Of a stretch of 64,000 bases of DNA, positions 23,118-34,822 are shown piece after piece. The notes below the pieces were generated by a model. That model worked only from the letters and a program-made list of their open reading frames with translations. It searched no databases and was not told where the DNA came from. Source of the DNA: Pseudogymnoascus destructans (taxonomy: Eukaryota; Ascomycota; Leotiomycetes; Thelebolales; Thelebolaceae). The stretch is from positions 930,001-994,000 of the forward strand of contig NW_020167524.1 of assembly GCF_001641265.1 (NCBI RefSeq). The letters run 5' to 3'. Position numbers and translations under genes: made by a program. How positions within the stretch are numbered: position 1 is the stretch's first letter; each line of letters opens with the position of its first letter.

Positions 23118-24843
23118 TTACCACGTACCCCCCGTATAATTACCTTGCGGCCCGGTCGTGAAATCTCCCCTCTGCTCCAAACTGCTCACTCTCCCTAGCA
23201 AAAACTCTAATTGCCGATATGCTGCTCCTGGCACATATTGCGGGATCATATGCCCCGCCAAATTGACCGTGACGAACGTAAGACCTCTCTCCGTGTGCGT
23301 TACACCCTGGAACCCTCCACCCGCTGTATCAGTGAACACGTGTGTATTAATACCATTGGCGTACTGGAGGATCTCGCCGTTGGTCTGGTGGTACGGCACG
23401 TAGAAGTTCTGCTTCTTGAAGGGAGAGGTCTGGAAGCCCTGGGCGCCGTTCCAGGTCATATTCTGGATGGAGATCAGGGAGCCGTTGGCGAAGAGGAGAA
23501 AGTCGAGGAGGCCGTGGCCGATAATCGTGTTGTTAGTGCGCTCGATGACACTTGGGAGCGGGCCAAGACTGGACTCGATTGACTTGTCGCCATTGGGGAA
23601 GAGGTTGTGACCACCTCCGCAGACCATGTAGTTTGTTGGTGGAGCGTTGATGGCTTTCTGGACATCGGTGCGGTTGAAGTAGTTATTTGGTCCTCCAGCC
23701 ATAGATGGGAAACCTAGCAGGTTCCACTGATATGGGCAGTAATCTGTTAAGTGGTAAATATTGAAGCACGGATTTTCGTAGTATGCCGCGTTATAGACCT
23801 CATCGAAGATATCACAGCCTGGCTCCTTCCAGCTGGGAGCGGTGGGGATTTTGCTAGATGGTGGGAACTCTGTGGTCCACTTGTTGAAGAAATCAGTGTA
23901 TCCACAGCTATCTGCGCGAGCCGTGATGTTTGCAATGAAGCTCTCGTTCAAGTTGATCACATTATTAAAGTAATTCAACGCAGGCACAATAGGTGCTACA
24001 ATTGTTAGTTTGGTGCGCTTAAGCTATGGATCAGAGTGCTTACTGTGAAGCAGGACGTCGTCTGTGTTGATGGAAGGGTCATTGATCTGTACTCCCTTCA
24101 CATTGAAGTACTTATTGTCCTTCGTATCCAACATACCGCTCGCAATATACGGGATGTATTGCCCAGCGTAGCTTTCTCCCGTGATATAGATCTTGTATCC
24201 CTGCATGGAAAAGGTATCAATGAAGTTCTTCCAGAAACCCATAAATTGCTCTGCAACATCGTTCTCGTCATCGACGAGGACCGTTCCCGGGGAGAATCCC
24301 GTGCTGACTGGTTGATCGATGTAGATCATGTTGGTAAGATTGACCCAGGAGTATGGGTTTGCGAATGGCGCATAGGTCCCGGGCTGCCAAAGGAAAGGTC
24401 CGTTTTCCTGAAACAGGCCGTTCAAGGAGCTGCAGCCTGGACCGCCATTAAGCCAAATTGTGATCTCCTTCTTCGCCGCTGGGTTCGAAGACGGAAAGAA
24501 CCAGAACCACAATCGGTTTTCGTCATCTTTCTTGCTGGAGATTGGGAGGGTACCCGCATACGACTCCCCAATATTGAAGTCCACCTCTGGCAATGCAGAG
24601 CCATTGATGGCAAATTCTAGACGTGATCAGTCACGGAATACTGTGAACCAAGGGGCAAATGGTCATACTAGCAGTTTTGTTGTTCAGGAAGTGAGCAGTG
24701 TTCGCCGCACGCGATGCATGTTTTGAAACCACAGGCTCCGCTGATCTCTTCTGCACATACTTTGCAGCCTTCTCGTGCGGGTTCTGGGCGGCTGTCACCA
24801 CTGACGCAGCGAGGAGCAGCAAGAGAGCACGAATAGTCTGCAT
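23118..24843 (-). CDS. Secreted serine carboxypeptidase (peptidase family S10)
   Basis: Hydrolyses C-terminal residues of peptides in acidic secreted or vacuolar compartments. Three exons, 24843-24669, 24616-24044 and 23995-23118, with introns of 52 and 48 bp, both in frame; 541 aa. ATG 24843 gives a signal peptide (MQTIRALLLLLAASVVTA) followed by a short propeptide. Family motifs: WLNGGPGCSSLNG (oxyanion hole), TGESYAGQYIP with nucleophile Ser near 207, catalytic Asp in GHGLLDFLLFANG, and His in NLAGHMIPQYVP. Many N-x-S/T sites suit a secreted glycoprotein. No lesions; GC-balanced, unlike its transposon neighbours on both sides. Confident. Confidence 0.95.
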
Positions 24844-25440
24844 GATTGCCCGCACAGAATAGCCAAAGTATCACAACAGATGCAATTGGGGTACAGAAAT
24901 GATTTTGGGGATCGTCGACGTATATAAATGAATATAGGTAAACGGAAGCTCACATGTATATTGCCCTATCAACAATATAGAGAACGTTTTCGTGTCCTCT
25001 CATGATGATCATGGGCTACAGCTGCGGATCTCGCACCCCTTCTGGGCATTGATCACCGAGGCATCGTTGCTTGCTCCGTTGTGGCTAAGCTGTATGCGGC
25101 AGCTACTGAGCATAAACCATGGGTACATGCCATCGTTGCCTGGTGGCCAGCAAAGGAAGTGGGGGATGTCCCTGCGTCCCGTGTTTAACCTCATTCCGAC
25201 AAGTGGGCGAAATGGGTAGCGGCACAGCAGCGATTTGAATTGTCTGTGCATGCGGAAATCCAACGTCTGCGATGACTTTTGCGCTGAATATTGCGCCTTC
25301 GTGGCTGTACAGCGATCAACGTCTTTCGCTGCATCGGGAAAGTCGCTGGTCGGCGCGGGTCTCGGCCCTTCGCGCGATAGGACGGGATGACGAAATGATG
25401 CATCCCGGCCAACCATAGCACAATGAGCTGGCCAATCGGT
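24844..25440. other. Carboxypeptidase upstream region, no gene seen
   Basis: The first 150 bp include a TATATAAATG stretch near 24920 on the plus strand, which could be part of the promoter of the minus-strand carboxypeptidase gene. The open frames at 25009-25451 have no recognisable product. Confidence 0.4.
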
Positions 25441-27160
25441 TGAGAAGACAACCCGACCTTCCTAATTAACGTAACTCGTGCCGTAATGCGTCTAGTGGCG
25501 TAATGCGTCCAATTGCAGGGAATATTCTATTAAAACCTGTCGCTCTCAGATCCATCTTGACCCTCTCCTTTAACATCTGCTCCACTCTCAGTCTCGTACG
25601 AAACACCCTTGCCCTTTGTTTTGCCCTTTTTACCTACAGTCAAATGCCGCTAAGACGATGTATTCGGTGCCAACAAATCATATCGTACTATAGGATATAT
25701 CGCTATACTGAATTTTGCATAATCCACCCATCTAGCCGTGACTGTATCCTGCTATCCTGATCTAAAGCATCAAGAATAGACTCTAGACGCTCCAACTCTC
25801 GTAAATGCTCTGCCTTGAGAGCATCTTGACCTTCAGCAAACCCAATCAGAACTTGTAGAGCTTGACGAGCACTCTGTAGTAAATACAGGCTGCTCTAGCT
25901 GCTCCTCCTCTTCGTCATCATCTTGGGTACTGCCTTGGCCTAGATGCTCCTCTAAGACCTCTTTTAAAACCTCTTCTGGTCCCAATTCCTCCATCCCATC
26001 TTGTATATCCTTCTCTTCCTCCGGGTTTAGAAAGTTTGATATTGCCATGACATCTTGTATGTTCCCAGCTCTAATTACCTTGTCATAAAGCTCTCCGATT
26101 CCAAGAGGGGTAATAGTTGTAGGAAGAGGGATTGGCATTGAAATAAGTGTTGATTTTCAAAAGCAGTTGTAGATTGTTGTGTTTGTAACCAAGTTGTTCC
26201 AGCTTCGTACAATCCATCGAATAGCTAAGTGTAGATTCATTGTATCCATAGTATTTTGATTGTTGTCAAAGGCTTCAAGCATATATGAAAGCCATTATCA
26301 TCGATAATAAGCTTTGAAAGATTGAATGATACCTTGATCAAGAGGCTGATATCGACTGGTACTGTTAGCTGGTAGCCAACAAATATGAATATTTGAAGGA
26401 GGGGGGTAAAGCTAAAGAGCAGCAGCATGTGCTGTAAAGTTATCCATTGTAAAGAGAACTTCTCGAGTACCAATATGTCGATAGAACGCCTCAAGCCATT
26501 CGCCCATAATAGTTGTATTCATCCAAGCCTTCTTATTCCATCTCCATATACCACCCATTGTTGAAACGCTAACATTTCGTAAAGCTCGTGGTGTTTTTGC
26601 CTTTCCAATGATCCAGACTGGAAGTCTATCTGTTCCAGAAGCGTTGACACAAAATACAAGACTGATCCGAGTATTATCCTTCTTTAATCCAGCCTGAGAT
26701 TGAGTAGTCCTCGAGACGGCATCATCTTCCAAAAGAGTCCTGATTCATCCATATTATAGATATTTTCCTCCGAGTATTCCCCTGCAATTGTTCGTAATGC
26801 CTTCATTTCTTCTGCAGACTCTGGAACTGAGCCTGCTTCTCCGTGTTGAATTCATACTTTGATATTATGTCGTTCTTTAAATCGTCGAAGCCAGCCTACA
26901 CTGAAGTCTGGGCAGACTGTGCTGTCGTTATGTGGAAGGCGTTCCCAGATTTGTCGCACCTTTTGTTGAAGTAGATCACCAGTTGTAAACCCTCCATTTG
27001 ACTCAATTTGAAGTTGCCAACTAAGAAGAAGCTTTTCGACTTCAGGCCAGTTTCCAGTTCGTAATCGTGCTCTGTTGGTATTAGGAGCTTCGTCAAGGCT
27101 GTCAAAGTGATGGCTGAGAGACTCAGAGACTGTCGTTCGAAGTAGGAGGCGTCACGGACT
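25441..27160 (-). mobile_element. Tigger/pogo-type element, truncated at its 5' end
   Basis: A terminus-like stretch at about 25460-25515 has GTAATGCGTCTA and GTAATGCGTCCA in tandem, like the doubled motifs at other pogo ends here. The transposase relic lies behind it. The 5' end stops near 27160, where a Copia fragment begins. Confidence 0.6.
25700..27160 (-). pseudogene. Tigger/CENP-B-type DDE transposase, decayed
   Basis: Read leftwards: SHHFDSLDEAP, a CENP-B HTH segment (WPEVEKLLLSWQLQIES), GWLRRFKERHNIK, IYNMDESGLFWK (about 26740), RISLVFCVNASGTDRLPVW, WRWNKKAWMNTTIMGEWL, LFTMDNFTAHAA, then ANSTSRYQPLDQGIIQ and an acidic C-terminus (FLNPEEEKDIQDG, 25833-26138) plus a Leu-rich end (about 25720-25830). 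Several frameshifts and stops. Sister of the copy at 10076-11085. Confidence 0.8.
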
Positions 27161-27164
27161 ACCG

Positions 27165-27790
27165 CAAGATATTTACGCAGTTTGCAGACCTCGAGGATAG
27201 AATCAACAGTGAGAAGTCCATTGACGAGACTGCTCTACGGGTCACTACAGACAATGACCAAAGAGCCGAACGCCACCTAGGAAGGGCAACGGCCTAGAAA
27301 AGCGATCGTAGATGCTACCACTGCAACAAAATAGGCCACATCAAGGCTGATTGCCGTTCAAAGAAAAGGGGCGGAAGGGGCGTCTACAGGACCACTTGCT
27401 GCACTAGGAGGGGGCGCTAGCCTATCGCTAGCACAGGCAGAAGCAATAGCCACAGTATTAGCGACGACATGGGTAGCCATCACAGAAGCTACAGCGAACT
27501 AGGCAAGCGATGGCTGCACCTAGGGGTGCTCCTACATCGTTGACTTTAGATGCTCACGCCATATGACATATGACAGGTAGGCATTCGTTAATTACCAGCT
27601 ACTCACTAAACTGATACAAGTTAATATAGAGAATGGAACAGCGATTGAAGCTATCGCTAAAGGAACGACAAGTTTTGATACCTATGTCAAAGGAGAGAAA
27701 CGCCATATATAGCTCAACAACGTACTACATGTGCCAAAGCTTACTAGAAGTCTCATATCAGTGCCACAGCAGCGACGTTATCATATTAGG
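27165..27790 (+). pseudogene. Copia gag-protease fragment
   Basis: Forward-strand relic with a zinc knuckle (RCHCNKIGHIKADC, about 27300) and a protease-like motif with flanking GAG-pre-integrase signature (DFRCSRHMTYD about 27545; LNNVLHVPKLTRSLISV about 27715). Truncated at both ends: left by the Tigger relic, right by the reverse Copia element. Different family from the neighbouring Copia copy (CHC versus CPHC knuckle). Confidence 0.65.
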
Positions 27791-27794
27791 CCCC

Positions 27795-30700
27795 GCGACT
27801 TTTCATTATCATGAGTAGTCGTATAGTCTTGACTTGGTCTGCTAGGTGGTACTCTGCTTCGGCGTCGCCGATCGTCTTCTGATAATCGTCGAGCATGGTT
27901 CTGATGTTGTATACTGACGTCGTTACTGGCAGGGCATATGAATAGAAAGCAATCAGCTTTGCGTTCAACTGTTACAGGCCCTCGTGAGCGTACATCTCCT
28001 GGAGATATATCCATTGCTCTCAGGCTGTTTCTATCATAAGTATGTGGCTTCGAGGGTCCTGTGTGCAGAGTTCCATTATCACAGCCATCGCTCGGTCGTT
28101 CTTACGCCGAATCCTCATTGATTCGCACCTTATCTTGGTCGCGGTGATAGTGTCTTCATCGTCCATCCCATCGCAACCTTAAACATAGCCACGTATTCAG
28201 CTTCAGTAGTCGCAACTGCAACGGTTGGCTGTCTCTTCGAAATGCTCACAATGATGCCTCCACAGAAAAGGTAAACGCATCCTGTGTGAGACTTGCACTC
28301 ACTTCTGTCGCCTGCGAAGTCTGCATCGACGTATCCTCTTAATCCATAGCCTCATCATCCTTCCAATCGCCTCCATAACAGATGCACAGATGAATAGAGC
28401 CTGCGAGATACTGCAGACAGCGACGAGCAGCTGCGATATGCTGTGGCGAGGGGTTTGCGAGAAAACGAGATAGAACGGACGTGCAATAGTTGATATCCGG
28501 TCGAGTGTTCGTGGCTAGATACATTAGAGATCTAACCATAGACTGATACAGCTTGATTTCGTGAGCTGTAGCTTTGTCTTTGTACGGAGTCATGAGAATT
28601 TCCCATCCTTGGGCACAAGGCGTCTTCACCGTGTGGCAATTCGTCATTCCAAAACGGCTGAGGATCTTTTGAGTATATGCATCCTGTCCAAGCTAGATCT
28701 CTCGCTTCTTTCTATCTCGATGAATGCGGACTCCAAGGAAGTATTGTGCAGGACCGAGTGGTTCAAATCCAAGAGATTGGAGTGCTTTGCGAAGCTTTTT
28801 CTGCCAGAGACGTGGTGACTGCTTGAGACTGTAAAGCGCGCGTGATAGCTTGCACACATCCTCCTTTAAAAGCTTGACACCATTCTCACACCATCCAGGA
28901 GGCAATTCGACATATACCTCTGCATCGATATCATTTTCAAGGAATGCAGTGTCAACATCCATCTGTTCAATCTCAAGATCGAAACGTGCAGCAAGGGCAA
29001 CGGCAATTTTCCATGTGGCTGATTTGCAAACTCCTGCAAAGGTCTGCTCATAATCCTTTCCATATCTCTGCTCATAGCCCTTTACAACCCATCGAGCCTT
29101 GCGGCGAAGGATTTTGCCATCTCGATCTCTTTTAGTGCGCAAAACAAGGCGTCCACCAAGGACCTTTTTCCCTTTTGGAACTTTGCTTTATGCATGAATT
29201 TCCACACTTTCTTACAAGTAATGGATCGATATTCAGAGGCAATGACCTCACACCAGAGATCTGCATCAGATCGAGCGAGTGCTTCTCCATAGTTTGCAGA
29301 TCTGAGTTGTATTCGGTGCCTGTGAAAAATGCATTTTGGAAATCTTCGTCTTGATATTCCTGTTCTTCCTCTGCATACATGGCATTTCGAGATGAAGCAG
29401 CACCCTTTGCTTGGCTTCTCATGACTCAATTGTGTTCAGACTTTGCGAGTTTGGGTCTTCGTTGGAGGTTCGCGCTCCTCATGCTCGATTTCTGCATCTG
29501 GCTGATCTTGAGGAGTTTCTTCCGCATCCTCCTGATTGTGAATTAGGTCTAGAGTCTGTCCTTCATAGTCTTTATTCATTGAGACAGAAGGTGGAGGGTA
29601 TCGCAGTTCATCCATTTCTTCCACTGCGTTGTTGTGGGCTGCTTGGACATTTTCGTCACTGATTTGGTCAAATGTTGGCTCTGTAATGAAACCACTGCCT
29701 TCATCAAATTGAGCATGCAAAGTTCTTATAATCTTCTCTCCAGCTCGAGAGGGGACGTAAACTCGAAAAATGTTATGACCCTCATATCCAACGAGAATGC
29801 TGACTTCTGCCCTTGAGGCAAGCTTCTGGCTTTGCACTCTGTGTTCCTTTTGAATAATAACATACGTCTTGCATCCTAGAACTTGCAAGTGGGCGATGTT
29901 AGGTGTGTGATTCACCCCTGGTTCAATTTCATCCCAAAATGCTTCAAATGGTGTCTTCCAATCAATGGTTGAAGTGGCCACTCTGTTTGAGATGTAAATG
30001 GCAGCTTGAAACAGCTCTGGCCATAGGAATTCAGGAATTCGCTGATCGATTGCAGCGAATAGAACACGTTCAAAAATGCTGCAAAAGCTTCGTTCGGCTG
30101 TGCCGTCTTGATATGCGCAAAATGGAGTGGGCAGCTCAATGATGGTTCCGAGATCAGCTGTAAGCTCATCGATCTGGGTAGGAGCATATTCCTTTCCTCC
30201 ATTTCTGAATCTCTTAATTGTGATGTTGTATTGCGTCTTTGCAAGTCGAATCATCCAAACAATGCATTTGTACGCGTCACCCTTATTCTTAAAGGTTCAT
30301 CCATAGCGGACACTGTACTTTCCACAAGTAAACAGTATGCCATACTTCGCTCCGTGGAGTCCGTGAGGTGTGACAGTAACAACATCACAATGAACTTCTT
30401 CAAGAGCTGTTTTCGGTCTTAGTTGAGCTGAAATTTTGTTCACTCGACGGATTGGCTTTGTCTCTTCGCATGGCTGGCACAACCTCATCGCAATGGCAGT
30501 GCCTTCTTTGCTATATGAGATCCCATTTACCATGTCTTTGGTCTTGCGGACGTTATCGAGTCCAAGATGACAGAGGCGTTGATGCCAAAGTTCAATGTCT
30601 GTGTTCTTCTGCTCAATCGCAGCAGGTAAAATCAAGGGCAGGATAAGTGATTCCTTTGCTTCCATTTTGAATTCGTAAAGGAACAGATCTGAGTCAACTG

Positions 30701-31442
30701 TGCACATCTCATTGCCATGCTTATCGAGAAGCTGGCCATTCTGTAGATGACCTCCGCTGCTATAAAGCTTCTTTCCGCTAAACAGGCAAACTGGCGAGGA
30801 AGGCATATAGATGACATGATGGAGGGTAATTTGGGTCTTCTCTCTGTTTCCCTTTACTCCAAAAAGTCGAACTGAGCCACAGCCTTGAGGACGAACAAGT
30901 CCATTTGCTGTATTCATGAATGGTAAATCCATGCGCTATTCGTAAGTGTCAAACTTCTCAAGACTCTTTGCAATGTGCTCATCTGCTCCTGTATCGAATA
31001 ACCACCTATCTCTGCTTATAGTGTTTGATTTGGCAGGCATTGAGAAAGCTACGAGGTCGAAATAGTTCTTAGAGTCATTGTCCTCATCTTTGGTTTCATT
31101 TTTCTTTTTCTCAATATGCTTCCGATATGGGGTCCATTTCTTCCCATTCTTCTGCTCCCACTCATCACACTTCTCCTTGTTATTTTCGAGGCAGTCTTGA
31201 GGTGAGTGTCGAGGTTTCGGCATTGTGCAATGTGGGCAAGATGGTCGATCTCCATTCTTCTTGTCCTTGCTTGGGTTTTTGCCCTTACCCGTTCCTTGAG
31301 ATTTGTTTCCGTACAAGGCATTCGAGCCTGTAGGAGTCGATTTCGATCTCGCCTCATCTGTGAGGTCATTGATAAGAGAGTCGAGAGTGATGCGGTGATC
31401 TGGAGACCGAAGGAGTGATCTTTGGCGTTCTGCCCAAGTTGG
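27795..31442 (-). pseudogene. Copia pol (knuckle, protease, integrase, RT, partial RNase H)
   Basis: In order on the minus strand: knuckle CPHCTMPKPRHSPQDC (about 31230); protease WLFDTGADEHIAKS (about 30980); integrase zinc site ELWHQRLCHLG (about 30575) and core (EVHCDVVTV, YQDGTAERSF about 30110); RT with DFEQTFAG-like DYEQTFAGVCKSATWK, QMDVDTAFLENDIDAEVYVELPPG and CKLSRALYSLKQSPRLW (28830-29060); the connection KLYQSMVRSLMYLATNTRPDI (28500s); and RNase H remnants to about 27795. Stops near 30935, 30297, 29433, 28693 and 28337. The RT active-site YVDD segment is not evident, so it is defective. Confidence 0.8.
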
Positions 31443-31994
31443 TCACTTGTTCGCATAAGAAGCTATAAACATAACAGGAAGCCAATCATCATGAGGAGGG
31501 CATTGTAGACTCTCAAGTTTGTCGATAGCTTCACGGACAGCGATAATAAACGTGTCAAGCGAAGAGAAATTCTCGTACTTGAGGTGAACATAATCCTGAA
31601 TTGCATTGTACTTCAGGACTGAACCTGAGCCTTTGTATTGCTGTTGTAGGGCTCTCCACATCTCAAGTGCTGTGTCCTTTGCAGACGCCACTTTTCCTGG
31701 AATCGTCTTGCAGTTATATTGGATCGCGAGCTGCATCTGAGCGTCGCCCTTCTCCCAAGCTTCATACTTCCTGAGCTTGTCTCCATCTTTGGCCTCATCA
31801 TAGTCCTCATGGAATTCATCGATGTATTCTGGCCTCTTGCATCTATCGTTGATGTATTTCGCCAGTCCGTTGCCTGGGGCGATGTTGACGATAAGCTCCT
31901 TCCAGTTGGTGTAATTCTCTTCACCCTTGAGCTTCAAATGCTCTGGAAGATGCAGCGAAGTCGTATTCAGACTCACCATAGTTGTAGAAGACAT
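31443..31994 (-). pseudogene. Copia gag, N-terminal part
   Basis: ATG at 31994 (MSSTTMVSLNTTSLHL). Contains the UBN2/retrotran gag pattern: LKLKGEENYTNWKELIVNI, ALEMWRALQQQYKG, and FSSLDTFIIAVREAIDKL. Ends at a TGA after IASYANK; the frame continues beyond it (PTWAERQRSLLRS), where the family has Trp or Arg. Confidence 0.8.
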
Positions 31995-32517
31995 ATTGGC
32001 TATTGGTGTAGTCACAGTCGTGTTCAAAATTCAGTTTGAAATGAAGTTGCGAGTTGATCTGTCGCATCTTCAAAGATCTTGGAAAGTCCTTCTGGCTCGA
32101 GCGCAGAGGACATAAAGTGAAAGAAACAGTGTGGATATAACTCAAAGAAAGAGAGCCACAATCCTCTTCACCGTACTTCAAAACTGTTTGAGGTTGAGGT
32201 TGTGGTGCTGTAACGAAAACACTGACTTCAGCGAGTCTGTTGACAGATTGGTGAATTGGACTGCACAAATCAACACTCAATGATAATTCTGATCTTGTAA
32301 ATACCTTAACAATAGGCTTCCAGGCTCATAACCTGTAACACATAGTCACTGGAGGTCATTGGAAGTGTTGGTGGTAGACAAGTTGTTGATTAGTTGAAGT
32401 ATATAGGTTACAACTACTGAGAACTATATATGTGGGTGGGTGCCACGCCAGTGGCTCCCGTGACTCTGAACCCCGATTCCTGCAACACAGAACAACGACG
32501 TATATAGGTATATATAA

Positions 32518-32856
32518 TTAATCAATTAAATTAGGATCTATATTCTCGGGCAGTGATTCATTATCACTGCTACCATCACTTGCACTGTGAATCATGTTGT
32601 AGTTTAGGTCCGTAAAGTCAACAAACCCGCTTTCTTCAACGGCTAATTGCCATTGTAACTCCTCCTCCTCCTCCTCCTGCCTACGCTTGATGTCTAGGTC
32701 AATGATTACTTGAAGTAATCCTCTTAGTAGCTCGGTGTCTAGGTTACTTTTTTGGAATTTAAGTAAGTCCCTCGAAGGTGGTCGGTGCGAACACCGACGA
32801 TTAGGTGGACAAACCACCGAGTATCGCTGCCCCATTTCGAGCATCCTTCCAATCAT
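32518..32856 (-). CDS. Hypothetical protein, 112 aa
   Basis: Small open frame with a Glu-rich stretch (RRQEEEEEELQWQL) and an acidic C-terminus (DGSSDNESLPENIDPNLID). Possible coiled coil around residues 45-75. No family recognised. It lies between the Copia 5' end and a pair of direct repeats, so it may be a transposon tail rather than a host gene. Confidence 0.3.
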   Translation of the reverse strand: MIGRMLEMGQRYSVVCPPNRRCSHRPPSRDLLKFQKSNLDTELLRGLLQVIIDLDIKRRQEEEEEELQWQLAVEESGFVDFTDLNYNMIHSASDGSSDNESLPENIDPNLID

Positions 32857-32984
32857 TATACGAAAACGATATGCTAGGCCCTAGAGGACGTAGTTTGTAT
32901 GTATTTTTCCATTTAGCATTGATGTGTTATTTTGCATCATGGAAATGCTTACCCTACCTAACCTTCCGGAAGGTCTGTTGGGGG

Positions 32985-33085
32985 GGGTGGGTCTGAGCCG
33001 CGTTTGAGAAACTGTACAGCCTCTTTCAGGGGTGGATCTGAGCCGCGGTTTGGAAGTTTGAGAAACTGTACAGCCTCTTTCATCG
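32985..33085. repeat. Two direct repeats of about 45 bp
   Basis: GGTGGGTCTGAGCCGCG...TTTGAGAAACTGTACAGCC occurs twice in succession (about 32988-33030 and 33033-33083); the second copy has a short insertion. Confidence 0.75.
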
Positions 33086-33199
33086 CCTCTTTATAGGCAT
33101 TAGTCTCACAATCCTGGTATAACCCATCTATTATTGATGACTGAGGATATTCGGCTTAATTGATAGTGAAGTAAGCTTCTCAATGCTATTGTACGTGGA

Positions 33200-33910
33200 C
33201 CTGTGCCGGAGAGGATGCAAATTACTAATGTATGAAGTGAGGTGGGCATCTATACCGACTCGTGGAATTCCACCTCATGGAAGCAGCTGGAAATTAGAAG
33301 ACCAGTAGAACCGTTTGAGTTCATTAAGATCATTAGTACCAAATACTACGACATCGCCTTCTTTTATTCTCGGCTTAACATCAGAGGTATCTATGCGCTC
33401 ATCTACTGCTTTGGAGCGGGCTTTCCGCTTCCAATCAACTTAAAGCCATATTGCGGCCTGCTCGGCCGTCCATCAACACCGACATCTTTCCGAATACTAA
33501 TGGGGACAACGAAGGGTCGACAAGCGGTTGATCTTGATCCGAATACGACGTCTTGACTCGGCGCAATGCCATCCTTCAGTGCAAGACGCAGAGAGTCAGA
33601 AACGAGCGCATCTGATTTACACACTGCGGACCCGGCGTCAAAAAGGCGAATGAATTTGCCTTCCTCAAACATGACGCTTTGCCACGAAACTCCATGATAC
33701 ACCAACCCCATGCCCTTTCGCCGATCAATCGCAGTCTAAGCGCCTGCCGTACCTCGGAGTCCTCCTGGGCCTTGAATGTCTCTTCGCGCCACTTTGCAAC
33801 AATCTCATCGTTGAATACGGCGTCAGCAAAGCGATCGTCGACGCAAGTTCCTCATAGAGGGATCTCCCACCAAAGCCAGGAACAAACTCATCTATTTTGA
33901 TAACCAACCA
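33200..33910 (-). pseudogene. DUF4246 family protein, decayed N-terminal fragment
   Basis: Reading leftwards in two or three frames gives the DUF4246 order: FADAVFNDEIVAKWREE, WGWCIMEFRGKA, FIRLFDAGSAVCKSDALVS, LRLALKDGIAP, LVDPSLSPLVFGKMSVL, and near the left end WLPA...FNVDE-like remnants. The longest intact piece is 33403-33711. Frameshifts between blocks show it is broken, and the C-terminal two thirds are missing. DUF4246 proteins are fungal and of unknown function. Confidence rests on recalled motif order. Confidence 0.6.
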
Positions 33911-34028
33911 GGTTACACTTTCAAAGCTTTAGCTTGCCTGGGTTTAGCGCTTTTGTCGGGGGATTCAGGGATTTTTTGTGATCGAGTCTTAGCGTGCTTA
34001 TATTCTGATTTTCGACGAGGAAATATCT

Positions 34029-34399
34029 GCGCCCCCCACCCCCACCTCGTAAAAAGCCAACCCGTAACTTAGAGTGACCAATCCTTTGTGGGCAAACCCC
34101 CCTCCACATCTCACATATCGTCGATCTTGACTTATTTTCCATTTATTCGTAGATCCCTCAGATCTCTTGGCTCTCTTGGCTCCTTTGGAGTTATTTTTAG
34201 CTCTCTTGATCACTGATGGCTCTTGTCAATTCGCTTGCTTTATGTTCTGGTTAAATTCGTTCCCTCCTTCCATCATCTGCCGTGTGTTGTGGCGCAATCA
34301 GGCAACAGCGCTGACATTCCGTGCGGGCTACTTCATGCTCTGCGCCCTCCCCCCCAACCTCGTATAACCCAACCCGTAACTTAGAGTGACCAATCCTTC
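34029..34399. repeat. Pair of about 60-bp direct repeats
   Basis: About 34029-34088 and 34341-34399 share AACCCGTAACTTAGAGTGAC and flanking C-rich sequence (TGCGCCC...CCACCTCGTA). The spacing is 312 bp. No gene was recognised in 33911-34822; the second repeat lies about 430 bp upstream of the carboxylesterase start. Confidence 0.75.
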
Positions 34400-34822
34400 A
34401 GGGAATAATTGCCTCATTGATCTAACGGTATCTAGAGCAGATACCCCCGTCGCCTCAATTGCCTTTCCTTTCTTTCACGTTACGCTCATTTTCACCTGAC
34501 TCAACTCAAAACGATGGAGTCCACGTTATAGCATGGCGCACAAGTTATCTACGCCCGAGCCGTGCTACGGTATCCTTCCAACGGGCCGGGAGGTCAATAT
34601 AACAGTTTTTTGTCGGGATCGGAATTGCTCGTCGGCAAATCATAGAACCCCGCGACCTGAGTATAACACCCAGCTATCCTCTTCCATCGAATTCACTCAG
34701 TCACCTTTCCCTTCTCCATCAGAAGTAGAACTTCAAAAGCTCAAGGTTGACCCTGAAGAGCCCGAATCCTACGGCACCAACCGGCGGGTACGAAAAGGCA
34801 CTCTCCCTGCTGGCTCGTCGAG

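Larger units (their letters stand above)
27795..32490 (-). mobile_element. Ty1/Copia-type LTR retrotransposon, 3' end lost
   Basis: Reverse-strand gag, protease, integrase, RT and partial RNase H, in the Copia order (integrase before RT). A candidate 5' LTR of about 155 bp lies at 32334-32488 (TGTAACACATAG to GCAACACA on the plus strand). Next to it the internal side reads GGTTATGAGCCTGG, a plausible tRNA-primed site. No matching 3' LTR was found at the left end, where the sequence meets the forward Copia fragment. Six or so in-frame stops. Confidence 0.8.

Noticed and set aside
24992..25451. Overlapping open frames between carboxypeptidase and Tigger relic
   Set aside because: No recognisable domain, no consistent splice signals, and both strands are equally open.
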